DNA of 64,000 bases, from assembly GCF_900109665.1 (NCBI RefSeq), contig NZ_FOAO01000005.1, forward strand, positions 1 through 64,000, read 5' to 3'. The DNA comes from Blastococcus sp. DSM 46786. Its GTDB lineage: Bacteria > Actinomycetota > Actinomycetes > Mycobacteriales > Geodermatophilaceae. The position numbers and the translations under genes are program-made. Positions 46,075 to 54,798 of the stretch are shown in pieces. Below the pieces are notes generated by a model. It was not told the DNA's origin. It saw nothing but the letters and a program-made list of their open reading frames with translations, and searched no databases. The stretch's first letter is position 1. Every line of letters begins with the position of its first letter.

Positions 46075-47091
46075 ATGACCCGGCTGTTCGGCGCACGGAC
46101 CCTGCTGACCGTCCTGCGGACCGGGAACGCCCGTGCCCGCCTGCGCGCCACGCGTGACGGGCAGGCCGCCGTCCGGTTGAACCTCGGGGCTGCCGGGCTG
46201 GCCACCGGGGTCCTCGACACGGTCGGGAGCGGGGCGTCGGCGGCTCCCGACCTCGCCCACCGGCTCGGGGTGCCCGACGAGGCGCTGCTGGGCGCCTTCC
46301 TGCAGGTGCTGGCCGCCGCCGGGCTGGTGCGGGAGGACGCCGGGCGCTGGTACCTGGCGGACGCCGGTCGGGCCGTGGTGGGCGACGATCTGGTCCGGGC
46401 CTCCTACGAGGCGTTCGCCGGGTTCCACACCGACCTCTACCGCCACCTCGGGGAGCTCCTGGCGGGCGGGCCCCGGCGGCGGGACGTCGCCGAGCAGGGA
46501 ACGGTCATCGCGCGGATCTCGGCGGCCTTCGAGCCGTTCGTCGACGACCTCCTGCGGGAGGTGGTGGCCACGGTCGCGCCGCGGCGGGTGCTCGACGTCG
46601 GCTGCGGCGCGGGGTTGCAGCTGGCCACGATGCTGACCGCGGCGCCAGGGGTCGAGGGGGTCGGGGTGGACGCCGACGCCGACGCCGCGGCGCTCGCCCG
46701 GCGGACGCTGGAGCAGCGCGGCCTCGGTGCGCGGGCCACGGTCGTGCAGGACGACGTCCGGCGGCTGGCCGACGACCGTCCGTTCGATCTCGCGCTGCTG
46801 GCGAACGTCGTCTACTACGTCCCGGCCGGGGAGCGGGCCGCCCTGTTCGCCGACGTGGCCGCGCGGCTCGCTCCGGGGGGCACGCTGATGGTCGTCACGA
46901 CGGTGGCGACGCCGCAGCTGTTCAGCCGGCACTTCGACCTGCTGCTGCGGGCGCAGGAGGGCGACATGTCGCTGCCGGCGGTCGACGACCTCACGACCGG
47001 GCTGCGCAGCGCCGGCCTGCGACCGCGGGAGCCCCGGCGGATCGCACCGGGTGCGCCCCTCGTCGCCGTGACGGCGGTCCGGCCCACCTGA
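46075..47091 (+). CDS. SAM-dependent methyltransferase with a winged-helix N-terminus
   Basis: 338 residues. An N-terminal winged-helix dimerisation-type region (about 40-110, APDLAHRLGVPDEALLGAFL) is followed by a class I SAM domain with VLDVGCGAGLQLATML and LLANVVYYVPAGER. This is the architecture of O-methyltransferases of secondary metabolism. The ATG at 46075 follows GGGAGCGG. It converges with the carotenoid-desaturase-like gene; methylation of a carotenoid-type product is a guess from adjacency. Confidence 0.78.
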   Translation: MTRLFGARTLLTVLRTGNARARLRATRDGQAAVRLNLGAAGLATGVLDTVGSGASAAPDLAHRLGVPDEALLGAFLQVLAAAGLVREDAGRWYLADAGRAVVGDDLVRASYEAFAGFHTDLYRHLGELLAGGPRRRDVAEQGTVIARISAAFEPFVDDLLREVVATVAPRRVLDVGCGAGLQLATMLTAAPGVEGVGVDADADAAALARRTLEQRGLGARATVVQDDVRRLADDRPFDLALLANVVYYVPAGERAALFADVAARLAPGGTLMVVTTVATPQLFSRHFDLLLRAQEGDMSLPAVDDLTTGLRSAGLRPREPRRIAPGAPLVAVTAVRPT

Positions 47092-47100
47092 CCGCCGGCC

Positions 47101-48603
47101 TCAGGCAGGGCCGACGAGCCCGGCCACGATCTCGGCGGACAGCCCCACCAGCGGCAGCCCGCCGCCGGGGTGCGCCGAACCGCCCACCAGGAACAGCCCG
47201 GGGACGCGGGAGGCGTTGCCCGGGCGCAGGAACGCCGCGCGCGAGCCGTTGCTGGAGCTGCCGTAGATCGACCCGCCCACGCTGCCGGTGCCGCGCGCCA
47301 GGTCGGCAGGCGTGCGCACCACCCGCCAGCGCAGCCGGTCCCGGACGTCGAGCCCGCGCCGGGCCATGACGTCGAGCACCCGGTCGGCGTAGCCCTCGGC
47401 CAGCCCTGGGGTGTCCCAGTCCACTCCGTGCACCGGGTCGTGCCGCGGCGCGTTCACCAGCACGAACCACGACTCGCTGTCGCCGTCGGGCACCAGCGCG
47501 GGGTCGTCGGGCGCGCTGACGTAGACGGTCGGATCGGTGACGGGGCAGGGCCGGCCCGCGTGGCGTCCGGTACCGAAGACGGCGTCGAACTCCGCGTCGT
47601 AGTCCTCGGGGAAGAGGACGGTGTGGTGGTCCAGCCCCGGGGTCCGGCCGCGCAGCGCCAGCAGCAGCACGAACCCCGACAGCGAGGGCGTGGCGCGGGC
47701 CAGGTCCCGCCGGACGCGTCGCGTGCGGGGGTCCGGCGCGAGCAGACCGGCGTGCAGGGCCGTGGCGTCGACCCCCGAGACGACGACGTCGGCGGGCAGC
47801 CGTCCGCCGTCGGCGAGCTGGACGCCGGCGACCCGGCCACCGGCCACGAGGACCCGCCGCGCCGTGCACCCGGTGCGCAGCACGGCGCCGTGCGCGAGGG
47901 CCCGGTCGAGCACCGCCGGCCCGAGCCGGTGCAGCCCGCCCCGCACGTACCAGGAGCCGAAGGCCTGCTCGGCGTACGGGACGGTCGCCAGCACCGCCGG
48001 TGCGCGGCGCGGGTCGGAGCCGGAGTACGTGGCGTAGCGGTCCAGCAGCGTGCGCAGGTGGGGATGGGCCAGGTGGCGCCGGCCGAGACCGCGCAGCGTC
48101 TGCCAGGGCGCGATCGCGGCGACGTCGGCCGGGCGGCGGGCCAGCCGGGCCAGCGTCGTCGCACCGGCCAGCGGGGTGCGCAGGAACGGTTGCTCGCTGA
48201 TCCGCCACATCGCGGCAGCCCGCTCCATGAGCGCGGTCCACTGCGCGCCGGCGCCGGGGCCCAGCGCCTCGTCGAGGGCCGCGGGCACGGCGTCCGCGCG
48301 CCCGGGCACGGTCAGCCGGGTGCCGTCGGCGAACCGGTAGCCGACCGCCGGGTCCAGGCGGACCAGGTCGACGGCGTCCTCGAGCCGGCCGCCGGTCGCG
48401 GCGAACAGGTCGCGGTAGACCTGCGGCAGGGTGACCAGGCTCGGCCCGGTGTCGAAGGCGTGCCCGTCGCGGGCGAACCGGCCGAGCTTCCCGCCGACGG
48501 TGGCGGCCTGCTCCACGAGGGTGACGGCGTGGCCGAGGGCCGCCAGCCGGGCCGCGGCGGACAGGCCGCCGAGCCCGGCTCCCACGACCACCACGCGCGC
48601 CAC
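47101..48603 (-). CDS. Phytoene-desaturase-family FAD oxidoreductase
   Basis: 500 residues. The N-terminal FAD motif is VVVGAGLGGLSAAARLAALG followed by VEQAATVGGKLGRF. The CrtI-family C-terminal signature is GGSAHPGGGLPLVGLSAE. Members desaturate or oxidise carotenoids at the membrane. No crtB or crtE lies nearby, so the exact carotenoid step is open. The GTG at 48603 has TACGGT 6 nt upstream and no RBS, which fixes the start as leaderless. Confidence 0.85.
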   Translation of the reverse strand: MARVVVVGAGLGGLSAAARLAALGHAVTLVEQAATVGGKLGRFARDGHAFDTGPSLVTLPQVYRDLFAATGGRLEDAVDLVRLDPAVGYRFADGTRLTVPGRADAVPAALDEALGPGAGAQWTALMERAAAMWRISEQPFLRTPLAGATTLARLARRPADVAAIAPWQTLRGLGRRHLAHPHLRTLLDRYATYSGSDPRRAPAVLATVPYAEQAFGSWYVRGGLHRLGPAVLDRALAHGAVLRTGCTARRVLVAGGRVAGVQLADGGRLPADVVVSGVDATALHAGLLAPDPRTRRVRRDLARATPSLSGFVLLLALRGRTPGLDHHTVLFPEDYDAEFDAVFGTGRHAGRPCPVTDPTVYVSAPDDPALVPDGDSESWFVLVNAPRHDPVHGVDWDTPGLAEGYADRVLDVMARRGLDVRDRLRWRVVRTPADLARGTGSVGGSIYGSSSNGSRAAFLRPGNASRVPGLFLVGGSAHPGGGLPLVGLSAEIVAGLVGPA

Positions 48604-48640
48604 CGGCCCACCGTAGCCAGCGCCGCCGTGCGGACCAGGC

Positions 48641-50299
48641 TCAGCGCGGGACGGAGAGCGCCAGCACGGCGAGGTCGTCGGGCTCGTGGCGGGATCCGGA
48701 GAGCTGCCGCTCGACCGCGTCGGAGACCGCGGCGACGACGGCCTCCGCGTCGGCGACCGGGGCGCCGGCGACCACCCGGAGCAGCGCGTCCTCCCCGAAC
48801 TGCCGGCCGGCGTCGTCCCGGGCTTCGGTGACCCCGTCGGTGTAGAGCACGAGCGTGGCCCCCGGCGGCAGGTCCAGCGAGGTCTCGCCCAGCTCCAGGT
48901 CGGCGTCGATGCCGAGGGGGCGCCCTGCGGTGCCCACCGCACACGCCCCGCCCTCGGACGTGGTGAGCAGCGGCAGCGGGTGGCCGGCGACGGTCAGGCG
49001 CAGCCGGAGGCCTTCCCTGGCCGGCTCCAGGACCAGGCAGCAGGCGGTGACGAACCGCAGCGGTCCGGCGCCTTGCTCGTGCAGGAGGGCGCCGTTCACC
49101 GCGCGCAGAATCTCCGCCGGGCTGCCCGTGGCCGCCGCGCGAGCGGTGTGCCGGGTGACCGCGGTGACCGCGGCCGCCTCCGCCCCGGTGCCGCACACGT
49201 CGGCGATGAGGACCATCCACCGGCCGTCGGGCAGGGGCGTGACGTCGTAGGTGTCACCGCCGACGAGGGCGGTCCCGCCGCCGGCCCGGTACGTGGCCGC
49301 GAGCTCCACCCCGGGGATCGTCGGCAGGTGGGAGGGGAGCAGGCTGCGCTGCAGGGTGTCGGCCAGCTCGCGCACCACCGACTCGGCGCGCAGCCGCGCG
49401 AGGAACTGGCCGATCTGCCGGCCGGCGTGGGAGAGCACCTCGGTCAGCTCGGGCGGCACCGGCCGGTGCGTGGTGGAGAACAGCTCGCAGACGGCGAGCA
49501 GCATGTTGCCGCTGAACACCGGGAACGCCACGCCGGTGCGCAGCCCGTCGTCCCGCGCGGCCTGCACGCGGACGACTGCGCGCTCATCGGAGAAGTCTTC
49601 GACGCTGACGGTCGCGCGCTGCTGCCAGGCCTCGCCGGGCAGCCCCTCGCCCCGCCGGAAGGTGCGTCCGGCGGCGTCGGCCTCCAGCGCGGGAACCGTT
49701 GCGCCCGGAGCGGTCCAGGTGCCGGCGTGCACCAGCCGGCTCCCATCGCCGTCCGGCTGCCACAGCTGGGCGGCGTCCCAGTCCAGCTCGGTGCAGAGCG
49801 TGGGCAGCAGCTCGGCGAAGGCGACGTCGGCGTCGGGGGCCTCCGTCAGCGCCGCCGTGATCCGCAGCGTCGCGGCCAGGTACCGGCTGACCTCGAACTG
49901 CCGCTCCAGCAGGATGGTGGTGCTGGCATCCCGGAGGACGGCGACCACGAGGGCATCCATCTCCTCGCCGGCGATCGGCGTCAGGCGGGACAGCGTCAGG
50001 TCGACCGGCACCTCGTGCCCGGCCGCGTGCAGGGCAGGCACCCGTGTGGTCGCACCGACGAGCTTCCCCTCGCCCGTCGCGCGGTACCGCGAGAAGCCCT
50101 CGGTGTGGCCGTGGCGCAGTCGTTCGGGCATCAGCACCTGCAGCGGGAGGCCCGTGACCGCGGCCGGGTCGTGCCCCAGCAAGCTCGTGACCGACGGGCT
50201 CACGTAGGCGATGCGTCCTTCGCCGTCGGCGACGACCACCGTGTCCGCCAGGGCGGCCAGGAGAGCGTCCGCAGGCAGCATCGGACCTGTCCCGGGCAT
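48641..50299 (-). CDS. PAS-GAF-SpoIIE-type serine phosphatase (PP2C)
   Basis: 552 residues. A PAS domain (about 10-125, VVVADGEGRIAYVSPSVTSL), a GAF domain (about 150-305) and a PP2C/SpoIIE domain (about 320-550, LVGGDTYDVTPLPDGRWMVL then IADVCGTGAEAA) follow in order. The metal Asp residues of the PP2C core are present (GGDTYD, ADVCG, YTDGVTE). There is no histidine-kinase ATPase domain. It is probably a sensor phosphatase of an anti-sigma-factor antagonist. The ATG at 50299 follows AAGGGGG. Confidence 0.88.
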   Translation of the reverse strand: MPGTGPMLPADALLAALADTVVVADGEGRIAYVSPSVTSLLGHDPAAVTGLPLQVLMPERLRHGHTEGFSRYRATGEGKLVGATTRVPALHAAGHEVPVDLTLSRLTPIAGEEMDALVVAVLRDASTTILLERQFEVSRYLAATLRITAALTEAPDADVAFAELLPTLCTELDWDAAQLWQPDGDGSRLVHAGTWTAPGATVPALEADAAGRTFRRGEGLPGEAWQQRATVSVEDFSDERAVVRVQAARDDGLRTGVAFPVFSGNMLLAVCELFSTTHRPVPPELTEVLSHAGRQIGQFLARLRAESVVRELADTLQRSLLPSHLPTIPGVELAATYRAGGGTALVGGDTYDVTPLPDGRWMVLIADVCGTGAEAAAVTAVTRHTARAAATGSPAEILRAVNGALLHEQGAGPLRFVTACCLVLEPAREGLRLRLTVAGHPLPLLTTSEGGACAVGTAGRPLGIDADLELGETSLDLPPGATLVLYTDGVTEARDDAGRQFGEDALLRVVAGAPVADAEAVVAAVSDAVERQLSGSRHEPDDLAVLALSVPR

Positions 50300-50397
50300 G
50301 GTTCCCCCTTGAGCATGACGTCCCCCGACGGGTCGTCCGCGCTCCGCCTCGGGCAGCAGCTTCTCACACGCGCGGTGAGGGCGCCGGTACAGAACGT

Positions 50398-50434
50398 CGA
50401 CATGTGATCATGTCGACACGGCGACATGTCGCCG
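50398..50434. promoter_or_regulatory. Two palindromes sharing CGACATG half-sites
   Basis: CGACATG-TGAT-CATGTCG (50398-50415) is an inverted repeat with 4-nt spacing. CGGCGACATGTCGCCG (50419-50434) is a perfect 16-bp palindrome containing the same half-site. They lie about 100-135 nt upstream of the phosphatase start. They look like a double operator; the second could instead be a terminator of the small upstream gene, which ends at the next base. Confidence 0.5.
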
Positions 50435-50659
50435 TCACAAGGCGTAGCGGATGCCGAGCCACGGCGCCTCCCGGAAGACCAGCCCGCGCAGCCGCTCGAC
50501 GGCCGCCGCTCGGCCCCCGGCGCGGTGGCGCACGTCATCCGCCCCGTCGGAGCTCCGCTCGGGTTCCGGCAGGTCGGGGCGCCGCAGCAGCTGCTCCGCG
50601 GTGGGGTGCCACCCGAGGTCCACCTCGTGCAGGGCCTCGTCGTGGGTCGGCAGGATCAC
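50435..50659 (-). CDS. Small uncharacterised protein (74 residues)
   Basis: GTG at 50659 preceded by GAGG/GGGGAG-type sequence opens [20 protein letters not shown]; the protein ends [15 protein letters not shown]. Codon third positions are strongly G/C and the residues are well mixed, as for real genes here, while the other frames give Arg/Ala-rich strings. I do not recognise it. It is divergent from pxpA, with 60 bp between starts, and upstream of the phosphatase on the same strand. Confidence 0.55.
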   Translation of the reverse strand: MILPTHDEALHEVDLGWHPTAEQLLRRPDLPEPERSSDGADDVRHRAGGRAAAVERLRGLVFREAPWLGIRYAL

Positions 50660-50719
50660 CTCGGCGGCTCCCCTGCCGGTGCGGCGCCGGGGCGGCCGAA
50701 CCGGTGCGAGACTGCGCGC

Positions 50720-51496
50720 GTGACCGCACCCGGCGCTCCCCGCATCGACCTCAACGCCGACCTGGGGGAGGGTTTCGGCGTCTGGCGCCTGGGCGACGAC
50801 GACGCGCTGCTGGAGGTCGTGAGCAGCGCCAACGTGGCCTGCGGCTTCCACGCCGGGGACCCGGTCACGATGCGCCGCGTGTGCACCGCCGCCGTCGCCG
50901 CGGGGGTGGCGATCGGGGCCCAGGTGTCCTACCGGGACCTCGCCGGCTTCGGGCGGCGGTTCGTCGACGTGGCGCCGGGCGAGCTGGCCGCCGACGTGCT
51001 GTACCAGCTGGCCGCGCTGGACGGCGTGGCGCGGGCGTGCGGGGGTCGGGGCGCCTACGTCAAGCCGCACGGCGCCCTCTACAACGCCGTGGTGCACCAC
51101 GCGGCGCAGGCGCGCGCCGTCGTCGAGGCGGTCACCGACTACGACCCCGGGCTGACCGTCCTCGGCCTGCCCGGCTCGCTCCTGCTGCGCGCCGCGGTGG
51201 ACGCCGGCCTGCCGACCGTGGCGGAGGGGTTCGCCGACCGCGGCTACGCCCCTGACGGCACGCTCGTGCCGCGGGGATCGGAGGGGGCGCTGGTGCACGA
51301 CCCGGCCGCGGTGGCCGAGCGAGCGGTGCGCATGGCCACCGAGGGCACCGTGGTCGCCGTGGACGGCAGCCCGGTGCGCGTGGAGGTGGGTTCGGTGTGC
51401 GTGCACGGGGACACCCCGGGTGCGGTGGACCTCGCGCGGTCGGTGCGGACGGCGCTGCAGGCGGCCGGGCTGCGGGTCGGGCCGTTCACGGGGTGA
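50720..51496 (+). CDS. pxpA: 5-oxoprolinase subunit A (LamB/YcsF)
   Basis: 258 residues. The family opening [14 protein letters not shown] and [16 protein letters not shown], with [11 protein letters not shown] in the middle, are conserved PxpA motifs. With PxpB and PxpC it forms the ATP-dependent prokaryotic 5-oxoprolinase that turns pyroglutamate into glutamate. The GTG at 50720 has GAGACT 6 nt upstream and no RBS. The B and C genes follow only after a gene on the opposite strand. Confidence 0.92.
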   Translation: MTAPGAPRIDLNADLGEGFGVWRLGDDDALLEVVSSANVACGFHAGDPVTMRRVCTAAVAAGVAIGAQVSYRDLAGFGRRFVDVAPGELAADVLYQLAALDGVARACGGRGAYVKPHGALYNAVVHHAAQARAVVEAVTDYDPGLTVLGLPGSLLLRAAVDAGLPTVAEGFADRGYAPDGTLVPRGSEGALVHDPAAVAERAVRMATEGTVVAVDGSPVRVEVGSVCVHGDTPGAVDLARSVRTALQAAGLRVGPFTG

Positions 51497-51500
51497 CCGG

Positions 51501-52229
51501 TCAGTCGGCCGGGCGCAGGTCCTCCAGCGAGCGGCGGCCGTCGAGCAGGTCGGCGGCGACCGCGTCGACGGACCGCCCCGACGTGTAGGCGTCGGTGCGG
51601 AGCAGGGCCAGCCCCTCCGCCGGGTCGACGTCGAGGGCGACGCTGAGCTCGCCCACCGCCTCCCACACCGCTGCCCGCTGCCTCGGTGCCGGCCCGTGCA
51701 GCCAGTCCGGCCCCGCCGCGGGCGTCCAGGTCGACCACAGCGCGGCGTCGCTGAGCGCCGACGTCACCAGTTCCCCCACCGCGACCGCCTCGAAGACGTC
51801 GAGCGCGGCGACGTCGGCCGGCTGCGTGAAGAACAGGTCGAGCGCCCCCGGTCCGGCGGGTCCCGGGCGCAGCGGCAGGGCGACGACGGCGCGGAAGGGC
51901 GTGCTACCCAGCAGCAGGTCGGCGAACAGCGGCCAGCGGCGCCGGAGGTCCTCCTCGACGGCGAACACCGGCTGGCCGGTGGCCTCGGCGGTCGCGCACG
52001 GCCCCTCGCCGGCGGTGAACTGCATGCGTTCGGCACCGGCGGCTTCCGGATCGCTGGCGCCCAGCGGGACCCGCCGGCCGCTGCCGTCGACGAGGGTCAG
52101 ACCGGCGCCGTCGACCCCGAGCAGGTCCGCGGAGGCCCGGCTGAGCCGCTGCGGCAGGGCCTCGGGCCCGGCCAGCGCGGGGTCGTGGTGCTGCGCGAGC
52201 GCCGCCTCGAACCGCCTCGCGATGGTCAC
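51501..52229 (-). CDS. GAF-ANTAR transcription antiterminator-like regulator
   Basis: 242 residues. A GAF domain (about 20-160, ASADLLGVDGAGLTLVDGSG ... MQFTAGEGPCATAEATGQP) is followed by a C-terminal ANTAR-like three-helix RNA-binding region (about 185-240, AVWEAVGELSVALDVDPAEG). Such proteins sense signals and bind nascent RNA hairpins. It sits inside the pxp locus on the opposite strand, with its 3' end 4 bp from the pxpA stop. Confidence 0.82.
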   Translation of the reverse strand: MTIARRFEAALAQHHDPALAGPEALPQRLSRASADLLGVDGAGLTLVDGSGRRVPLGASDPEAAGAERMQFTAGEGPCATAEATGQPVFAVEEDLRRRWPLFADLLLGSTPFRAVVALPLRPGPAGPGALDLFFTQPADVAALDVFEAVAVGELVTSALSDAALWSTWTPAAGPDWLHGPAPRQRAAVWEAVGELSVALDVDPAEGLALLRTDAYTSGRSVDAVAADLLDGRRSLEDLRPAD

Positions 52230-52326
52230 ACCCGATTGTCCGCCCGCACACCGGGATCCACATCCCGCGCCGCGTCGCCCCTCCGACCCGGACCATCCGC
52301 AGGGCCGGGGCGGTGACCGGTGCCCG

Positions 52327-52343
52327 ATCATGGTGCGGTGACG
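52327..52343. repeat. GATCATGG-type motif at the pxpB start
   Basis: GATCATGGTGCGGTGAC is nearly identical to the left arm of the hairpin at 11979-11996 (GATCATGGCGCGGTGACC). Here it carries the GTG start codon of pxpB. GCGGTGAC also occurs 20 nt earlier. Confidence 0.4.
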
Positions 52344-52967
52344 GGCAGCGAGGGCCTCCGCCGCGCGACGGTCTACGGCGACCGCGCGGTGCTCGTCGAG
52401 GTCGCCGACCCCGCCGACGTGCCGGGCCTGCGCGCCGCGCTCCTCGCCGCACCGCTGTCCGGGCAGGTGGACCTGGTGCCCGCCGCGCGCACCGTCCTGG
52501 TCGTGCTCGACCGGCCGGTGACCGATCGCGACGTGGCCGTCCTGCGCCGGCTGGCCCCCGCCGTCCCGCACGGGGGACCGGCCCCCGACCCCGTGGTGCT
52601 GCCGGTGGTGTTCGACGGGCCGGACCTGGCCGAGGTCGCCCGGCGCACCGGCCGCACGGAGGAGGGCGTCGTCGCCGCGCTGACCGGCGCCGCGCTCACC
52701 GTGGCCTTCGGCGGGTTCGCGCCCGGCTTCGGCTACCTGACCGGGCTCCCGGCGGACCTGCACGTGCCGCGCCGGGCCACCCCGCGCACCCGGGTGCCGG
52801 CCGGTTCGGTGGCGCTGGCCGGCCCGTACGCCGGGGTCTACCCCCGGGCGTCCCCGGGTGGGTGGCAGCTGGTCGGGCGCACCGACGCGGTGCTCTTCGA
52901 CGTCGACCGGGACCCCCCGGCGCTCCTCGCGCCCGGCACGGCGGTCCGCTTCCGGGAGGTGGGCTGA
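52338..52967 (+). CDS. pxpB: 5-oxoprolinase subunit B (KipI-like)
   Basis: 209 residues. The conserved core is AFGGFAPGFGYLTGLP and SVALAGPYAGVYPRASPGGW. It is a subunit of the 5-oxoprolinase complex. The GTG at 52338 lies in a short repeated motif; a GTG 18 nt upstream is also open. It ends one base before pxpC. Confidence 0.88.
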   Translation: MTGSEGLRRATVYGDRAVLVEVADPADVPGLRAALLAAPLSGQVDLVPAARTVLVVLDRPVTDRDVAVLRRLAPAVPHGGPAPDPVVLPVVFDGPDLAEVARRTGRTEEGVVAALTGAALTVAFGGFAPGFGYLTGLPADLHVPRRATPRTRVPAGSVALAGPYAGVYPRASPGGWQLVGRTDAVLFDVDRDPPALLAPGTAVRFREVG

Positions 52968-53819
52968 GTGCTCACCGTGCTCACGCCCGGCCCGTTCGCG
53001 ACCGTGCAGGACGCCGGCCGGACCGGCTGGGCATCGATCGGCGTGCCGCGCTCCGGCGCGGCGGACCGGCCGGCGGCGGCGCTGGCCAACCGGCTGGTGG
53101 GGAACGAGCCCGCGGCCGCGGTGCTCGAGGCGACGGCCGGGGGGCTGCGGGTGCGCGCCGAGCGCACCCTGCTGGTGGCGGTCACCGGTGCGCCCGTCCC
53201 CGTCGTCGTCGACGGGCGGCCGGCGCCGTTCGCCGCGCCCACCACGCTGCGACCCGGTGCCGTGCTGGGGCTCGGGACCCCGAGGGCGGGGCTGCGCAGC
53301 TACCTCGCGGTGCGGGGTGGCATCGACGTCCCGCCGGTGCTGGGGTCGCGCAGCACCGACACGCTGTCCGGCCTCGGTCCGGCCGTGCTGACGGCGGGGA
53401 CGCGGCTGCCGGTCGGCGGGCTGGCGGGGGAGGAGCCGTTCGTGGACGTCGCCCCCGTGGCCGCGCCGCCGCAGCGGCCGGTGCTGCGGGTGCTGCCCGG
53501 TCCGCGGCGGGACTGGTTCGACGAGGCCGCGTGGCCGGCCCTGCTCGCGGGGGCCTGGGAGGTGGGCGCCGACAGCGACCGGGTGGGCCTGCGGCTGGCC
53601 GGGCCCCGGCTCGTGCGGGCCCGGGACGACGAGCCGGCCAGCGAGGGGCTGGTGCCCGGCGCCCTGCAGGTGCCGCCGGACGGCGCCCCGGTGCTGTTCC
53701 TGGCCGACCACCCGGTCACCGGTGGCTACCCGGTGCTCGCCGTCGTCGTCACCGCGGACCAGCCGCCGGCCGCGCAGCTGCGGCCCGGGGACGTGGTCCG
53801 CTTCCGCGCGGCGCGCTGA
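52968..53819 (+). CDS. pxpC: 5-oxoprolinase subunit C (KipA-like)
   Basis: 283 residues. Biotin-dependent-carboxylase-like KipA fold: GPFATVQDAGRTGWASIGVP with SGAADRPAAALANRLVGN at the N-terminus and QVPPDGAPVLFLADHPVTGG at the C-terminus. It partners with PxpA and PxpB. Its start directly abuts the pxpB stop. Confidence 0.9.
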   Translation: MLTVLTPGPFATVQDAGRTGWASIGVPRSGAADRPAAALANRLVGNEPAAAVLEATAGGLRVRAERTLLVAVTGAPVPVVVDGRPAPFAAPTTLRPGAVLGLGTPRAGLRSYLAVRGGIDVPPVLGSRSTDTLSGLGPAVLTAGTRLPVGGLAGEEPFVDVAPVAAPPQRPVLRVLPGPRRDWFDEAAWPALLAGAWEVGADSDRVGLRLAGPRLVRARDDEPASEGLVPGALQVPPDGAPVLFLADHPVTGGYPVLAVVVTADQPPAAQLRPGDVVRFRAAR

Positions 53820-53848
53820 CCCGTGGAGCCGGTGGCGGTCCGGCCGAA

Positions 53849-53907
53849 GGGGTCCTGGCTCACCGGGCGGGGTCCTGGCTCACCGTCGACCGTGAGCCAG
53901 GACCCCG
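53849..53907. terminator. Duplicated-arm terminator between pxpC and btuD
   Basis: GGGGTCCTGGCTCACC occurs twice in tandem (53849-53864 and 53869-53884). One inverted arm follows (53892-53907), pairing over 16 bp with the second copy around an 8-nt loop. The first copy can form the same stem instead, so two alternative hairpins are possible. It lies between convergent pxpC and btuD. Confidence 0.7.
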
Positions 53908-53988
53908 GACGACCAGGTGACCTGATCATCGAGGAACCGGCGGAGGGTGACCGGGAGCGCCCCGAAGCCGCGCAGGGTCCCGACCGCC

Positions 53989-54798
53989 TCAGGCGCCGCG
54001 CACGGGGAGGACGGCCGGGCCGTGCGGTCCCGGGACGATGCGCGCGCGGGCGCCGTAGTGCTCCGACAGCACCGCGGCGGTGAGCACCTCCTCCGGGCTC
54101 CCCTCGGCGACCACCCGCCCCTCGGCGAGCAGCGTGAGCCGTTCGGCGTACTGCCCGGCGAGGGTGAGGTCGTGCAGCGTGCTCACCACGGTGAGCCCGT
54201 CCTGCCGGCGCAACCGGTCGAGCAGGTCGAGCACCTGCTGGGCGTGGCCGAGGTCGAGGGCGGCGGTGGGCTCGTCGAGCAGGAGCACCCGCGGCTGCTG
54301 GGCCAGCGCCCGCGCGAGGACTGCGCGCTGCTGCTCCCCGCCGGAGAGGGTGACCACGGCCCGGTCGGCCAGGGCCTCGAGCTCCAGCCGGCCCATGACG
54401 TCGGCGACGACCTCCCGGTCGACCCGGCGGGGTGCGGCCAGCAGCGGGCGGTGCGGGGTGCGCCCCAGCAGGACGTAGTCCCGCGTGCTGACGCCCTCGG
54501 GCAGTACCGGGAGCTGCGGGGCGTAGGCGAGCAGGCGGGCGCGGTCGCGGCGCGGCATGGCGGTGAGGGGCAGCCCGTCGATGCGCACCTCCCCCTCGTG
54601 GGGGTGCAGGCCCAGCACCGAGCGCAGCAACGTGGACTTCCCCGACCCGTTCGGGCCGATGATGCCCAGCCAGCCGCCGGCGGCCACGGTGAACCGGACG
54701 GCGGAGAGCACCGGACGCCGTCCGTAGCCGGCATCCAGGCCGACCACCTCCACCCGCGCGCCGCCGCCGGGCTGCGGTGCCGGAGCCCGTCCGCTCAC
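53989..54798 (-). CDS. btuD: Cobalamin ABC transporter ATP-binding protein
   Basis: 269 residues of the FecE/BtuD type. Walker A GPNGSGKST, signature LSGGEQQRAVLARALA and Walker B VLLLDEPTAALDL are present. The riboswitch upstream of the operon supports vitamin B12 as cargo over siderophores. The GTG at 54798 overlaps the permease stop by 4 nt. Confidence 0.85.
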   Translation of the reverse strand: MSGRAPAPQPGGGARVEVVGLDAGYGRRPVLSAVRFTVAAGGWLGIIGPNGSGKSTLLRSVLGLHPHEGEVRIDGLPLTAMPRRDRARLLAYAPQLPVLPEGVSTRDYVLLGRTPHRPLLAAPRRVDREVVADVMGRLELEALADRAVVTLSGGEQQRAVLARALAQQPRVLLLDEPTAALDLGHAQQVLDLLDRLRRQDGLTVVSTLHDLTLAGQYAERLTLLAEGRVVAEGSPEEVLTAAVLSEHYGARARIVPGPHGPAVLPVRGA

